Source: Eubacteriales bacterium
GTDB taxonomy: Bacteria > Bacillota > Clostridia > Lachnospirales > Lachnospiraceae
Direction: 5' to 3'
NCBI GenBank assembly: GCA_030524455.1
Contig: JAUNGT010000001.1
Location: forward strand, 62,001 to 126,000
Length of the DNA: 64,000 nucleotides
This document shows, in pieces, positions 54,973-64,000 of the stretch. The notes beneath the pieces are model-generated. The model had not been told where the DNA came from and searched no databases. It saw nothing but the letters and a program-made list of their open reading frames with translations. A program made the position numbers and the translations under genes. Within the stretch, counting starts at the first letter, position 1; each line of letters starts with the position of its first letter.

Positions 54973-55119
54973 ATGAATCGGATAATCGCATTTGCCATTT
55001 TCTGGGTGGCGATCGGGATGTTTCTTATGCTTTGCTTCCGTTACCGGTTCATGGGGACGCTGTTCGCCCTCTTTCTCATTGCGGCGAGCTACCTGATTCT
55101 CATCTGCGGAGAGGATTGA
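54973..55119 (+). CDS. Small membrane protein, 48 residues
   Basis: The frame from ATG 54973 to TGA 55117-55119 encodes a product with two hydrophobic segments (about residues 4-20 and 27-45) separated by the basic turn CFRYRF, and ends CGED. It is too short for most gene finders. GGCGGGCGG before the start is a weak ribosome binding site. Its stop lies at the edge of a strong terminator, which supports it being a real gene end. Function unknown. Confidence 0.5.
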   Translation: MNRIIAFAIFWVAIGMFLMLCFRYRFMGTLFALFLIAASYLILICGED

Positions 55120-55175
55120 AAAAAGGATAAACATTATCCGGGGAAAATTCCAGAGATAATGTTTATCCTTTTTTC
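55118..55175. terminator. Bidirectional terminator between the small ORF and rpmB
   Basis: A perfect 21-bp inverted repeat (55118-55138/55155-55175) with A-run and T-run on the outer ends, so it serves both strands. Confidence 0.93.
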
Positions 55176-55202
55176 GGAAAGAAGAATCCTGCAGGGATTC
55201 CG

Positions 55203-55388
55203 TTATGCTCTTTCTACTCTGCCGGACTTTAAGCAGCCTGTGCAAACGTGCATTCTCCGTGCACCACCGTTCACCTTACATTTAACGCTTCTGACGTTGG
55301 AATTCCAGATACGGTTGGATCTTCTATGGGAATGGCTTACGTTGTTGCCGAAATGAGCGCCCTTGCCACAAATATCGCATTTTGCCAT
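55203..55388 (-). CDS. rpmB: 50S ribosomal protein L28
   Basis: The 61-residue product starts AKCDICGKG and has HVCTGCLKSG near the end, the two CxxC pairs of the zinc-binding form of L28; the central SHSHRRSNRIW is the family signature. It is divergent from asp23-fakA-recG, the normal Firmicute layout. GGAGG lies upstream, and a TTGCCA-17-TATCAT promoter is found. Confidence 0.97.
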   Translation of the reverse strand: MAKCDICGKGAHFGNNVSHSHRRSNRIWNSNVRSVKCKVNGGARRMHVCTGCLKSGRVERA

Positions 55389-55436
55389 GATTGCACCTCC
55401 TCAAATCAGATTCGTCGTTTGACTGACAACGTATGT

Positions 55437-55465
55437 ATGATAGCAGAATTCGGAGGGTTTGGCAA
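55437..55465 (-). promoter_or_regulatory. Promoter of rpmB
   Basis: On the minus strand: TTGCCA (55460-55465), a 17-bp spacer and TATCAT (55437-55442). A TATAAT at 55528-55533 on the plus strand probably serves asp23, but its -35 is poor. Confidence 0.7.
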
Positions 55466-55571
55466 GTAAAATATCATCGAATTTTAAAAAAAATCAAAAT
55501 CATATTCCCTTTTTGGGAAAAAACGGTTATAATGGGCATGATTGATTGAGATAGGAAAAGGAGGTTATCAC

Positions 55572-55928
55572 ATGAAGGGTTCTTCTATGACGACCCATAT
55601 GGGCAGCATTACGATTGACAATGAAGTGATTGGTCAGTATGCGGGCATGGTGGCGATGGAATGCTTCGGGATCGTCGGCATGGGTGTGACGGTGAAGGGC
55701 GGCCTGGTCAAGCTGTTAAAGAGCGACAGCATCACCAAGGGAATCGCGATCACAATCAACAACAACAAGCTGACGCTGGATTTCCATGTCATTGTGGCTT
55801 ACGGCGTGAGCATTTTGGCGGTTGCGGACAATCTGATCAGCAACGTGAAATATAAGGTAGAGGAATTTACCGGGATAGAGATAGAGAAAATCAACATCTT
55901 CGTAGAAGGTGTGCGAGTGATTGATTAA
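55572..55928 (+). CDS. Asp23/Gls24 family envelope stress protein
   Basis: The 118-residue product shows the Asp23/Gls24 pattern: GSITIDNEVIGQYAGMVAME, GVTVKGGLVKLL and VIVAYGVSILAVADNLISNV. Such proteins associate with the cell envelope; the short YloU-like form here usually precedes fakA. ATG 55572 has AAAAGGAGG. The fakA site overlaps its stop. Confidence 0.93.
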   Translation: MKGSSMTTHMGSITIDNEVIGQYAGMVAMECFGIVGMGVTVKGGLVKLLKSDSITKGIAITINNNKLTLDFHVIVAYGVSILAVADNLISNVKYKVEEFTGIEIEKINIFVEGVRVID

Positions 55929-55941
55929 GGAGGACTTAACC

Positions 55942-57633
55942 GTGGCTGTAAATACGATCGACGCTAAGATGCTTGCCAGGATGTTCTTAGCCGGCGCCAA
56001 GAATCTGGAGAGTAAGAAGGAGTGGATCAACGAACTCAACGTGTTCCCGGTTCCCGACGGGGATACGGGTACGAACATGACGCTGACCATCATGTCCGCG
56101 GCCAAGGACGTGGCGGCGATGAATGATAATAACGATCTGGACATGAAATCCCTGGCGAAGGCGATTTCTTCCGGCTCCCTAAGAGGCGCCAGGGGCAACT
56201 CGGGCGTCATTTTGTCGCAGCTGTTCCGGGGCTTTTCCAAGGTGATCCGGGATTATGAGGTGATCGATATCCCGCTTTTGGCGCAGGCCTGCGACAAGGC
56301 GGTGGAGACGGCCTACAAGGCAGTCATGAAGCCCAAGGAGGGCACGATTTTGACGGTCGCCAAGAGCGCTGCCCTGAAGGCGCAGGAGCTGGCGGAGGCC
56401 GGGGAGACGGATCTGGAAAAATATATCGGAGAGGTCATCGAGCGCGCCGACTATGTGCTCAGCCAGACCCCGGAGATGCTGCCCGTCTTAAAGCAGGCAG
56501 GAGTGGTGGATTCCGGCGGACAGGGACTGATGCAGGTGTTAAAGGGCGCCTATGAGGCCTTTTTGGGCAAGGAGCTGGATCTTACGCTGACAGAGAATGC
56601 TGCAGCGTCGGGCGCTCCCTTTGCGGCGGGCCGGGAGGCGGCAGCGGAGGAGACGGAGATCAAATACGGCTATTGCACCGAGTTTATCATCATGCTCTCC
56701 AAGACCTTCAATATCAAGCAGGAGATGGATTTTAAGGCCTACCTGGAGTCCATCGGCGATTCCATCGTGGTGGTGACGGACGACGACGTGGTCAAGGTAC
56801 ATGTCCATACCAATGATCCCGGTCTTGCGATCCAGAAGGCCTTAAAGTACGGCGCGCTCTCCAATATGAAGATCGACAATATGCGTCTGGAGCACCATGA
56901 GAAGGTCGTGAAGATGGCGCAGAAGGAGGCAGAGCAGCACAAGGCGGCCGAGGCTCCCCAGGCGGCGGAGAAGAAGGCAGCGGGCTTTGTCGCGGTTTCC
57001 GTGGGCGAGGGCATCAACGCGATTCTGAAGGATCTGGGCGTGGATTATATCATCGAGGGCGGGCAGACCATGAACCCCAGCACGGAGGACGTGTTAAACG
57101 CCATCGACCATGTCAACGCGGATACCATCTATGTGCTGCCCAACAACAAGAATATTATCCTGGCGGCCAACCAGGCGAAATATATGTCCGAGGATAAGAA
57201 GATTGTGGTGATTCCCACCAAGACGATCGCGCAGGGGATCACGGCGGTGATCAACTATGTGCCCGATCTGTCCGCCGAGGAGAATGAGGCGGCCATGACG
57301 GAGGCGATCGGCGGCGTCAAGACAGGAGAGGTGACCTATGCGGTGCGCGATACGGTGATCGACGATTACGAGATCCGGCAGGGCGACTATATGGGAATCG
57401 GCGACGACGGCATCCTGGCGGTGGGTCAGGCGGTGGCGGATGTGACCGCGGACATGATCGACAGGATGATGGACGAGGATCTGGAGCTGATCAGCATTTA
57501 CTATGGCCAGGAGACGAAGGAGGAGGATGCCGAGAGCTTAAAGGAGCGCGTGGCGGCGAAATATCCTTCCTGCGACGTGGAGCTGCAGTACGGCGGCCAG
57601 CCGATCTATTACTATATTGTTTCGGTAGAGTAG
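55942..57633 (+). CDS. fakA: Fatty acid kinase ATP-binding subunit (DAK2 family, YloV)
   Basis: FakA phosphorylates fatty acids held by a FakB protein so they can enter phospholipid synthesis. The 563-residue product has an N-terminal DhaL domain with NVFPVPDGDTGTNM (metal-binding Asp residues) and GSLRGARGNSGVILSQ, then a middle domain and a C-terminal EDD-like domain. GTG 55942 follows AAGGAGGACTT; a TTG at 55921 is unlikely. No fakB is in the window. Confidence 0.93.
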   Translation: MAVNTIDAKMLARMFLAGAKNLESKKEWINELNVFPVPDGDTGTNMTLTIMSAAKDVAAMNDNNDLDMKSLAKAISSGSLRGARGNSGVILSQLFRGFSKVIRDYEVIDIPLLAQACDKAVETAYKAVMKPKEGTILTVAKSAALKAQELAEAGETDLEKYIGEVIERADYVLSQTPEMLPVLKQAGVVDSGGQGLMQVLKGAYEAFLGKELDLTLTENAAASGAPFAAGREAAAEETEIKYGYCTEFIIMLSKTFNIKQEMDFKAYLESIGDSIVVVTDDDVVKVHVHTNDPGLAIQKALKYGALSNMKIDNMRLEHHEKVVKMAQKEAEQHKAAEAPQAAEKKAAGFVAVSVGEGINAILKDLGVDYIIEGGQTMNPSTEDVLNAIDHVNADTIYVLPNNKNIILAANQAKYMSEDKKIVVIPTKTIAQGITAVINYVPDLSAEENEAAMTEAIGGVKTGEVTYAVRDTVIDDYEIRQGDYMGIGDDGILAVGQAVADVTADMIDRMMDEDLELISIYYGQETKEEDAESLKERVAAKYPSCDVELQYGGQPIYYYIVSVE

Positions 57634-57636
57634 GTC

Positions 57637-59676
57637 ATGCAGGCAGACAATTCGATTACAACGGTAAAAGGCGTAGGGGCGAAAACCACTGCGCTTTTTT
57701 CGAAATTGCATATTGAGACGGTGGGGCAGCTGGCGGCCTATTTTCCCCGGGGCTACGACCGCTTTGAACCGCCGGTTTTTGCGTCGGAGCTGACGCCGGG
57801 AGAGCTTGCTGCGGTGCGCCTGTGTATCGTCGGGACGCCCTCCCTGACGCGGGCCAGGGGCATGGCGGTGCTCCATGCCCAGGCCGGAGACGCCACGGGG
57901 CGGCTTCGGCTGACCTGGTTTCGGATGCCCTATCTGAAAAAAACGCTTCTTCCGGGAAGCTGGCATGTGTTTCGGGGCGTGGTGCGGCAGGGGGCTCAGA
58001 ACAGTCTGGTGATGGAACAGCCCCGTGTTTTTTCGGCGGAGGAATACGGAAAGCTGTCGGGCACCTTTCAGCCCCGTTACGGGCTGACGCCGGGAATTAC
58101 CAGTCATATGATTTCCAAATGTGTGCGGCAGGCGCTGGATCAGCTGGAGTTTCCGGATTATCTGAATCAAAAGCTGTTGGAGCAGTACCGTCTGATCCCC
58201 CTGGCACAGGCCATGGAGAAGATCCATTTTCCAAAGGACGAGGAGGAGGTGCGGCAGGCCCGCAGGCGGCTTGTGTTCGACGAATTTCTCGCCTTTCTGG
58301 TGCAGATTAAGCGGCAGAAGGCCATAAACGGGCAGCTTCTGGTGGACCGGCCCCTGCAGCCGTCGGCGGAGACGAAACGGCTGATCGAAGCGCTGCCCTA
58401 CCGGCTCACCGAGGCACAGAAGCGGGTCTGGGGACAGATCGAAAAGGATCTGGAGAGCCATACTGCCATGAACCGGCTGGTGCAGGGGGACGTGGGAAGC
58501 GGAAAGACGGTGCTTGCCTTTCTGGCGCTGGTTTTGTGCAGTGAAAACGGGAGACAGGGCTGCCTGATGGCGCCCACGGAGGTGCTGGCGGCCCAGCATT
58601 TCGAGGCGCTCACGGAGCTGAAGGAGCGCTGTGGCCTGCGCATTTCCCCGATTCTTTTGACCGGCTCCATGACGGCAAAGCAAAAGCGGGAGGCCTATGA
58701 GAAAATCCGGCAGGGCCAGGCGGATGCGGTGATCGGCACCCATGCGCTGATCCAGGAGAAGGTGGAATACCGGGACCTGGCGCTTGTGGTGACGGACGAG
58801 CAGCATCGTTTCGGCGTGCGCCAGAGGGAGCTTTTGTCCCGGAAAGGGGAGAGCACCCATGTGCTGGTGATGAGCGCCACGCCCATCCCGCGGACGCTTG
58901 CCATTGTCCTTTACGGGGATCTGGAGGTTTCCGTTCTGGACGAGCTGCCCCAAAACCGTCTTCCCATCAAAAACTGCGTGGTGAATCCGTCCTTCCGCAG
59001 GAAGGCCTACGCCTTCATCGAGGCCCAGGCACAGGCCGGCCATCAGACCTATGTGATCTGTCCCATGGTGGAGGAGGGCGAGGAGAGCAGCGAGGGGCTG
59101 GAAAATGTGACCGACTATGCGGAGAAGCTGCGGGAGGCTTTGCCTGACACGCTCCGGATCGGGACGCTGCACGGCAGGATGAAGGCGGCGGACAAGCAGC
59201 GCGTCATGGAGGCTTTTGCGGCCGGGGAAATTGACGTCTTAGTGTCCACCACAGTCATCGAGGTGGGAATCAACGTGCCCAACGCCACCGTGATGCTGGT
59301 GGAAAACGCGGAGCGCTTCGGGCTGGCCCAGCTTCATCAGCTGCGGGGCCGGGTGGGCCGGGGAGACGCTCAGAGCTTCTGCATTTTTATGACGGGGGAC
59401 GAAAGCGGCGGAAAAAACAAGCGGCTGGACGTCTTAAACAAATCGAACGACGGATTTTTTATCGCCGGTGAGGACTTAAAGCTCAGGGGGCCGGGCGATC
59501 TGTTCGGCATTCGCCAGAGCGGCGACTTAGAGTTTGCGCTGGGGGATATTTATCAGGATTCGGACGTGCTTTTGCTGGCCGGGGAGCTGGCGGACCGGGT
59601 GCTTTGCGGCGAGGTGGAGCTGCCGGAAAAGGAGCTGGGGCTGTTTGGCCGCCGGATCGATTACCGGACAATCTGA
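57637..59676 (+). CDS. recG: ATP-dependent DNA helicase RecG
   Basis: RecG regresses stalled forks and moves branched DNA. The 679-residue product has an N-terminal wedge domain with TVKGVGAKT, a helicase core with Walker A GDVGSGKTV, Walker B TDEQHRFGV, SATPIPRTLA and QLRGRVGRG. Length is normal. It starts 3 bp after fakA, a conserved Firmicute pair. Confidence 0.97.
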   Translation: MQADNSITTVKGVGAKTTALFSKLHIETVGQLAAYFPRGYDRFEPPVFASELTPGELAAVRLCIVGTPSLTRARGMAVLHAQAGDATGRLRLTWFRMPYLKKTLLPGSWHVFRGVVRQGAQNSLVMEQPRVFSAEEYGKLSGTFQPRYGLTPGITSHMISKCVRQALDQLEFPDYLNQKLLEQYRLIPLAQAMEKIHFPKDEEEVRQARRRLVFDEFLAFLVQIKRQKAINGQLLVDRPLQPSAETKRLIEALPYRLTEAQKRVWGQIEKDLESHTAMNRLVQGDVGSGKTVLAFLALVLCSENGRQGCLMAPTEVLAAQHFEALTELKERCGLRISPILLTGSMTAKQKREAYEKIRQGQADAVIGTHALIQEKVEYRDLALVVTDEQHRFGVRQRELLSRKGESTHVLVMSATPIPRTLAIVLYGDLEVSVLDELPQNRLPIKNCVVNPSFRRKAYAFIEAQAQAGHQTYVICPMVEEGEESSEGLENVTDYAEKLREALPDTLRIGTLHGRMKAADKQRVMEAFAAGEIDVLVSTTVIEVGINVPNATVMLVENAERFGLAQLHQLRGRVGRGDAQSFCIFMTGDESGGKNKRLDVLNKSNDGFFIAGEDLKLRGPGDLFGIRQSGDLEFALGDIYQDSDVLLLAGELADRVLCGEVELPEKELGLFGRRIDYRTI

Positions 59677-59690
59677 GGAGAGAAGACAAA

Positions 59691-60446
59691 ATGGAAACGC
59701 AAATCAGGGCCGCAGGGCGCGGCATAAGCAGGGATGCGATCAAATATGCCGCTATGGCGACGATGCTGCTGAATCATATCGGGACAATTTTTCTGACGCC
59801 GGGAACGCTCTGGTACGAGCTTTTTCTGGACGTGGGATATTTCACTGCCCCGGTGATGTGCTATTTTCTGGTGGAGGGCTATGGCTACACTCATTCAAAG
59901 AAACGCTACGGCCTGCGGCTTTTTTTGTTTGCTCTTTTGTCCGAGCTTCCCTTTTGTCTGGCCTTTTCTCACGGGCCGGGCATAAGCTTTGTGGCCCTGA
60001 ATATGATTTTTACGCTGTTTATCTGCTTCCTTTTACTGACGGTGCGGGAGCGGGTGCAGAATCCTTCCCTGCAGGCTTTTTTGGTGATCCTGCTCTTTGC
60101 CGTCACGCTTTTTTCCGACTGGGCGCTGCTTGCGCCATCCTATACGCTTTTGTTTGCCTGGGCCGGAAAGGACAGACGGCGGCTTGGACGGGCGTTTTTG
60201 GCGGCGGCGCTTTTGTTTGGCGGCATCAATGCCCTGGGCGGTATCGACCGGTTTGCGTTCTGGCAGAACCTGCTTTACTCGCTGGGAGGGATGGCCGGAG
60301 TGGCGGCTGCGGGGGTGTGCATCCTGTTCTTTTATAACGGAAGGCGGATGGAGCGCGCAAGACAGTTTTCCCAGTGGTTTTTCTATCTTTTTTATCCGGC
60401 CCATCTGCTCCTTTTGGGGCTGCTTCGACTGGCGGCAGGGTTATAG
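59691..60446 (+). CDS. TraX family membrane protein
   Basis: The 251-residue product has about seven transmembrane helices. The KYAAMATMLLNHIG segment (about residues 18-31) and VGYFTAPVMCYFLVEGYGYT are typical of TraX-like acyltransferases. F-plasmid TraX acetylates pilin, but chromosomal copies in Firmicutes have unknown acceptors. ATG 59691 follows GAGGAGAGAAG. It lies 14 bp after recG. Confidence 0.85.
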   Translation: METQIRAAGRGISRDAIKYAAMATMLLNHIGTIFLTPGTLWYELFLDVGYFTAPVMCYFLVEGYGYTHSKKRYGLRLFLFALLSELPFCLAFSHGPGISFVALNMIFTLFICFLLLTVRERVQNPSLQAFLVILLFAVTLFSDWALLAPSYTLLFAWAGKDRRRLGRAFLAAALLFGGINALGGIDRFAFWQNLLYSLGGMAGVAAAGVCILFFYNGRRMERARQFSQWFFYLFYPAHLLLLGLLRLAAGL

Positions 60447-60533
60447 CGGAAATTGAACCTTTCCAAAATCGAACGTATGTGTTATACTTGCGCTGAGATA
60501 AGCAAGGCGTATTCAGAAAGGATTGTATAGACA

Positions 60534-62456
60534 ATGGCACAGAACGGAACATACGACGCTTCCAGCATCACCGTGCTGGAGGGGCTTGAGGCGGTGCGCA
60601 AGCGGCCGGGCATGTACATCGGCAGCGTTTCCACCAAGGGCCTGAATCATCTGATCTATGAGATTGTGGACAATGCGGTGGACGAGCATCTGGCCGGATA
60701 CTGCAGCCGGATCAGCGTGATCCTGGAGGCGGACGGTTCCGCCACCGTCTCGGACAACGGGCGGGGCATTCCGGTGGGGATGCATGAGAAGGGGATCAGC
60801 GCGGAGCGGCTTGTGTTTACCACGCTGCATGCGGGGGGAAAGTTCGACAACAATGCCTACAAGACCAGCGGCGGCCTGCACGGCGTGGGCTCCTCGGTGG
60901 TCAACGCGCTTTCCAGACATCTGACGGTGCGGGTGATGGACGGCAGGAATATTTATCAGGATACCTACGAGCAGGGCAATCCCACCACGGGGCTGGAGAA
61001 CGGCCTTTTGCCGGTGGTGGGCCGGACGAAGGAGACGGGGACGACGATTTCTTTCCTTCCGGACGACACGATTTTTGACAAGACCCGCTTTAAGGAGGAC
61101 GACATCAAGAGCCGCCTGCACGAGACGGCTTATTTGAATCCGGCGCTGACGATTCATTTTGAGGACCGGCGGGGAGCAGAGACAGAGGCAGCAGATTATC
61201 ATGAGCCGGAGGGGATCGCGGGCTTTATCAGGGACATGGATAAATCCTGCGAGCCGGTGACGGACGTCATCACCTTCCGGGGCGAGAGCGAGGGCATTTC
61301 CGTGGAGGGAGCCTTCCAGTATGTGAACGAGTTCCATGAGAATGTGCTGGGCTTTTGCAACAATATTTATAATGCCGAGGGAGGCACCCATCTGACCGGC
61401 TTTAAGACACAGTTCACCACGATTATCAACAATTATGCCCGGGAGCTGAACATTTTGAAGGAGAAGGATTTGAATTTCACCGGGCCGGACGTGCGGAACG
61501 GCATGACGGCGGTGATCTCCATCAAGCACCCGGATCCCCGTTTTGAGGGGCAGACCAAAACCAAGCTGGACAATCAGGACGCCGCCAAGGTGGTGGCCAA
61601 GGTGACGGGGGAGGAGCTGACCCGGTATTTTGACCGGAATCTGGAGACGTTAAAGAGCGTGATCGGCTGTGCGGAGAAGGCGGCCAAAATCCGGAAATCC
61701 GAGGAGCGGGCCAAGACCAATATGCTGACGAAGCAGAAGTTTTCCTTCGATTCCAACGGCAAGCTGGCAAACTGCGAGTCCCGGGACGCTTCCAAGTGCG
61801 AGATTTTCATTGTGGAGGGAGATTCCGCCGGGGGCTCCGCCAAGATGGCGCGCAACCGGATGTATCAGGCGATCCTGCCGATTCGGGGGAAGATCCTGAA
61901 CGTGGAGAAGGCAAGCATCGACAAGGTGCTCGCAAACGCCGAGATCAAGACGATGATCAATGCCTTTGGCTGCGGCTTTTCGGAGGGCTATGGCAACGAT
62001 TTTGACATTGAGAAGCTGCGTTACGACAAAATCATTATCATGGCCGATGCGGATGTGGACGGGGCGCATATTTCCACGCTGCTGCTGACGCTTTTTTACC
62101 GCTTCATGCCGGAGCTGATCTTTGAGGGACATGTGTATATCGCCATGCCGCCGCTGTACAAGGCCATGCCGGCCAAGGGCAAAGAGGAATATCTCTACGA
62201 CGACAAGGCGCTGGAGCGCTACCGCAGGCGGCATAAGGGCCCCTTCCATCTGCAGCGCTACAAGGGCCTGGGCGAGATGGACGCCCAGCAGCTCTGGGAG
62301 ACCACGCTGGATCCGGAGACCAGGCTTTTAAAGCTGGTGGAGATCGAGGACGCCCGCATGGCGTCGGAGGTGACGGAGATGCTGATGGGCACCGAGGTGC
62401 CGCCGCGCAAGGCTTTCATTTATAAAAACGCCACCGACGCGGAGCTGGATATTTAG
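60534..62456 (+). CDS. Type IIA DNA topoisomerase subunit B (GyrB/ParE)
   Basis: The 640-residue product has the GHKL ATPase domain with VRKRPGMYIGS, EIVDNAVDE, DNGRGIPVG and GGLHGVGSSVVNALS. The TOPRIM domain has IVEGDSAGGSAKMARNR and IIMADADVDGAHI. It has no recF/dnaA next to it, so it may be a second (ParE-like) set besides the gyrase near the origin; sequence alone does not settle this. A weak TTCCAA-16-TATACT (60461-60488) could be the promoter. Confidence 0.9.
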   Translation: MAQNGTYDASSITVLEGLEAVRKRPGMYIGSVSTKGLNHLIYEIVDNAVDEHLAGYCSRISVILEADGSATVSDNGRGIPVGMHEKGISAERLVFTTLHAGGKFDNNAYKTSGGLHGVGSSVVNALSRHLTVRVMDGRNIYQDTYEQGNPTTGLENGLLPVVGRTKETGTTISFLPDDTIFDKTRFKEDDIKSRLHETAYLNPALTIHFEDRRGAETEAADYHEPEGIAGFIRDMDKSCEPVTDVITFRGESEGISVEGAFQYVNEFHENVLGFCNNIYNAEGGTHLTGFKTQFTTIINNYARELNILKEKDLNFTGPDVRNGMTAVISIKHPDPRFEGQTKTKLDNQDAAKVVAKVTGEELTRYFDRNLETLKSVIGCAEKAAKIRKSEERAKTNMLTKQKFSFDSNGKLANCESRDASKCEIFIVEGDSAGGSAKMARNRMYQAILPIRGKILNVEKASIDKVLANAEIKTMINAFGCGFSEGYGNDFDIEKLRYDKIIIMADADVDGAHISTLLLTLFYRFMPELIFEGHVYIAMPPLYKAMPAKGKEEYLYDDKALERYRRRHKGPFHLQRYKGLGEMDAQQLWETTLDPETRLLKLVEIEDARMASEVTEMLMGTEVPPRKAFIYKNATDAELDI

Positions 62457-62487
62457 GATGCTGCGTAAGAAAGGGATGTGAGAGAAG

Positions 62488-64000
62488 ATGGACGACAACA
62501 GAATTATCAAAACAGAATATTCCGAGCTGATGCAGAAATCCTATATCGATTACGCCATGAGCGTGATCGTGGCCCGGGCGCTGCCGGATGTGCGGGACGG
62601 CTTAAAGCCGGTGCAGCGCCGCGTGCTTTACGATATGTACGAGCTGGGGATCCGTCACGACAGGCCCTACCGCAAGAGCGCCCGTATCGTGGGCGATACC
62701 ATGGGCAAATATCATCCTCACGGCGACAGCTCCATCTATGACGCCCTGGTGGTGATGGCGCAGGATTTTAAGAAGGGGCAGACGCTGATCGACGGACACG
62801 GCAACTTCGGCAATATCGAGGGCGACGGGGCGGCAGCCATGCGTTACACGGAAGCCCGGCTGGAAAAGCTGACCCAGGACGCCTTTCTGGAGGATCTGGA
62901 CAAGGATGTGGTGGATTTTGTCCCCAACTTTGACGAGACGGAAAAGGAGCCGGCAGTCCTTCCCTGTAAGCTCCCCAATCTGCTGGTCAACGGTTCCGAG
63001 GGTATCGCGGTCGGCATGGCCACCAGTATTCCGCCGCACAACCTGGGCGAGGTGGTGGATGCGGTAAAGGCCTACATGCAGGACGAGACGATCTCCACCC
63101 GGGAGCTGATGCGCTTTTTGCAGGGGCCGGATTTCCCCACCGGAGGCATCGTCACCAACAAGGACGAGCTGCTTTCCATCTACGAGACGGGAACGGGCAA
63201 GATCAGGCTGCGGGGCCGCGTGGAGACGGAGAAGGGGAAAAACGGCCGCATAAATGTTGTGATCACCGAGATCCCCTACACGATGATCGGCGCCAACATC
63301 GGCAAGTTTCTGTCGGATGTGGCGGCCCTGGCGGAGACGAAGAAGACCACCGATATTGTGGACATTTCCAACCAGTCCTCCAAGGAGGGCATCCGCATTG
63401 TGATCGAGCTGAAAAAGGATGCGGACGCCGACAACTTCATCAACATGCTCTACAAAAAGACCCGCCTGGAGGACACCTTCGGCGTGAACATGCTGGCGAT
63501 TGCCGGAGGACGGCCGGAGACGCTTGGCTTAAAACAGATTATCAAGGCCAACGTGGAGTTTCAGTTCGAGGTCAACCGCCGCAAGTATGAGACGCTTCTG
63601 AAAAAGGAGCAGGCGAAGCGGGAAATCCAGGAGGGCCTGATCAAGGCCTGCAACGTGATTGACCTGATTATCGAGATCCTGAGGGGCTCCCGGGACCGGG
63701 CCATGGCGAAGGCCTGCCTGGTGGAGGGGATCACGGAGGGAATCCGGTTTAAGTCCCGGGAGTCGGCGGTGATGGCGGCGCAGCTTCGCTTCTCGGAGAA
63801 CCAGGCGAATGCCATTCTGGATATGCGTCTGTATCGTCTGATCGGTCTGGAGATCGAGGCGCTGGTCAGGGAGCATGAGGAGACGGTGGCCAATATCTAT
63901 CGTTATGAGGATATTTTGGAGCGGAAAAGCGCCATGGCGCAGGTGATCATAAACGATCTGGACGCCCTCAAAAAGGAATACGCCCGAAAGCGCAGCACCC
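62488..64000 (+). CDS. Type IIA DNA topoisomerase subunit A (GyrA/ParC), N-terminal part
   Basis: The frame is open to the window end (504 codons seen), so only the breakage-reunion domain is visible. It has [37 protein letters not shown] (quinolone-resistance region) and [10 protein letters not shown] with the catalytic Tyr120. Residue 120 is as in ParC of E. coli (GyrA has 122), but [11 protein letters not shown] is gyrase-like, so identity is open. AGAGAAG precedes ATG 62488. It forms an operon with the B subunit, 31 bp apart. Confidence 0.92.
   Translation, partial: MDDNRIIKTEYSELMQKSYIDYAMSVIVARALPDVRDGLKPVQRRVLYDMYELGIRHDRPYRKSARIVGDTMGKYHPHGDSSIYDALVVMAQDFKKGQTLIDGHGNFGNIEGDGAAAMRYTEARLEKLTQDAFLEDLDKDVVDFVPNFDETEKEPAVLPCKLPNLLVNGSEGIAVGMATSIPPHNLGEVVDAVKAYMQDETISTRELMRFLQGPDFPTGGIVTNKDELLSIYETGTGKIRLRGRVETEKGKNGRINVVITEIPYTMIGANIGKFLSDVAALAETKKTTDIVDISNQSSKEGIRIVIELKKDADADNFINMLYKKTRLEDTFGVNMLAIAGGRPETLGLKQIIKANVEFQFEVNRRKYETLLKKEQAKREIQEGLIKACNVIDLIIEILRGSRDRAMAKACLVEGITEGIRFKSRESAVMAAQLRFSENQANAILDMRLYRLIGLEIEALVREHEETVANIYRYEDILERKSAMAQVIINDLDALKKEYARKRST

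Noticed and set aside
60469..60485. CGAAC-GTAT-GTGTT as a second LexA box before the topoisomerase genes
   Set aside because: The right half differs from GTTC, so the dyad symmetry is broken.

Overview
The window comes from a spore-forming, low-redundancy Firmicute, most likely a member of the Clostridia close to Lachnospiraceae. The evidence is the spore genes (gpr, spoIIP, ytfJ/gerW and possibly a sporulation-linked DUF2953 gene), a tryptophan T-box leader, a LicT-type ribonucleic antiterminator, and the rpsT/gpr and rpmB/asp23/fakA/recG neighbourhoods. The DNA is GC-rich for this group. Genes are packed tightly with many 1-8 bp overlaps, and most have clear AGGAGG-like ribosome binding sites. 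No rRNA or tRNA gene and no intact transposon was seen.

Layout. 1-6140: end of a uridine phosphorylase gene, a lipoprotein, rpsT (minus strand), gpr-spoIIP, and pepF. 6208-13308: an amino-sugar PTS region, with promoter, RAT antiterminator site and terminator, a BglG/LicT-like antiterminator, EIIA, enzyme I, HPr and a GlcNAc/glucose-type EIICB, followed by a separately promoted nagB-nagA pair. 13337-19495: a small zinc-finger membrane protein, polA, coaE, a WalJ-like hydrolase, an ACT protein and a UPF0210 protein, closed by a strong bidirectional terminator. 19513-22251 (minus): a GH38 alpha-mannosidase. 22252-34471: a type I-C CRISPR-Cas locus with 45 repeats and the genes cas3-cas5-cas8c(-internal cas11c)-cas7-cas4-cas1-cas2. 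34481-41592: a tryptophan operon, T-box leader then trpE-trpGD(fused)-trpC-trpF-trpB-trpA. 41619-46983: ilvE, two unrecognised genes (one TPR), a NusG-II domain protein, a Gx transporter, and ruvAB. 47067-55119: zapA, a U32 peptidase, a SEDS protein with its PBP partner, a Nudix hydrolase, and a DUF2953/ytfJ cluster. 55203-64000: rpmB (minus), asp23, fakA, recG, traX, and a type IIA topoisomerase pair (subunit B complete, subunit A cut by the window end).

How the parts work together. The PTS region takes up and phosphorylates an amino sugar, probably GlcNAc; NagA and NagB then convert it to fructose-6-phosphate. Two sequence details suggest this system is uncoupled from ordinary HPr-based catabolite control: the HPr carries Lys at position 46 where Ser is expected, and the antiterminator has Asn and Gln in place of the two PRD2 histidines. 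In the CRISPR locus the leader lies on the far side of the array from the cas genes. A LexA/DinR-like palindrome sits just after the cas3 promoter, a second promoter candidate precedes cas5, and cas8c holds a well-placed internal start for Cas11c. One spacer can be read as an HELGH metallopeptidase motif. Between the trp T-box terminator and trpE lies a duplicated 105-bp palindromic element.

Limits: all homology calls rest on recognised motifs and lengths, not on a database search. Promoter and terminator calls are pattern matches.
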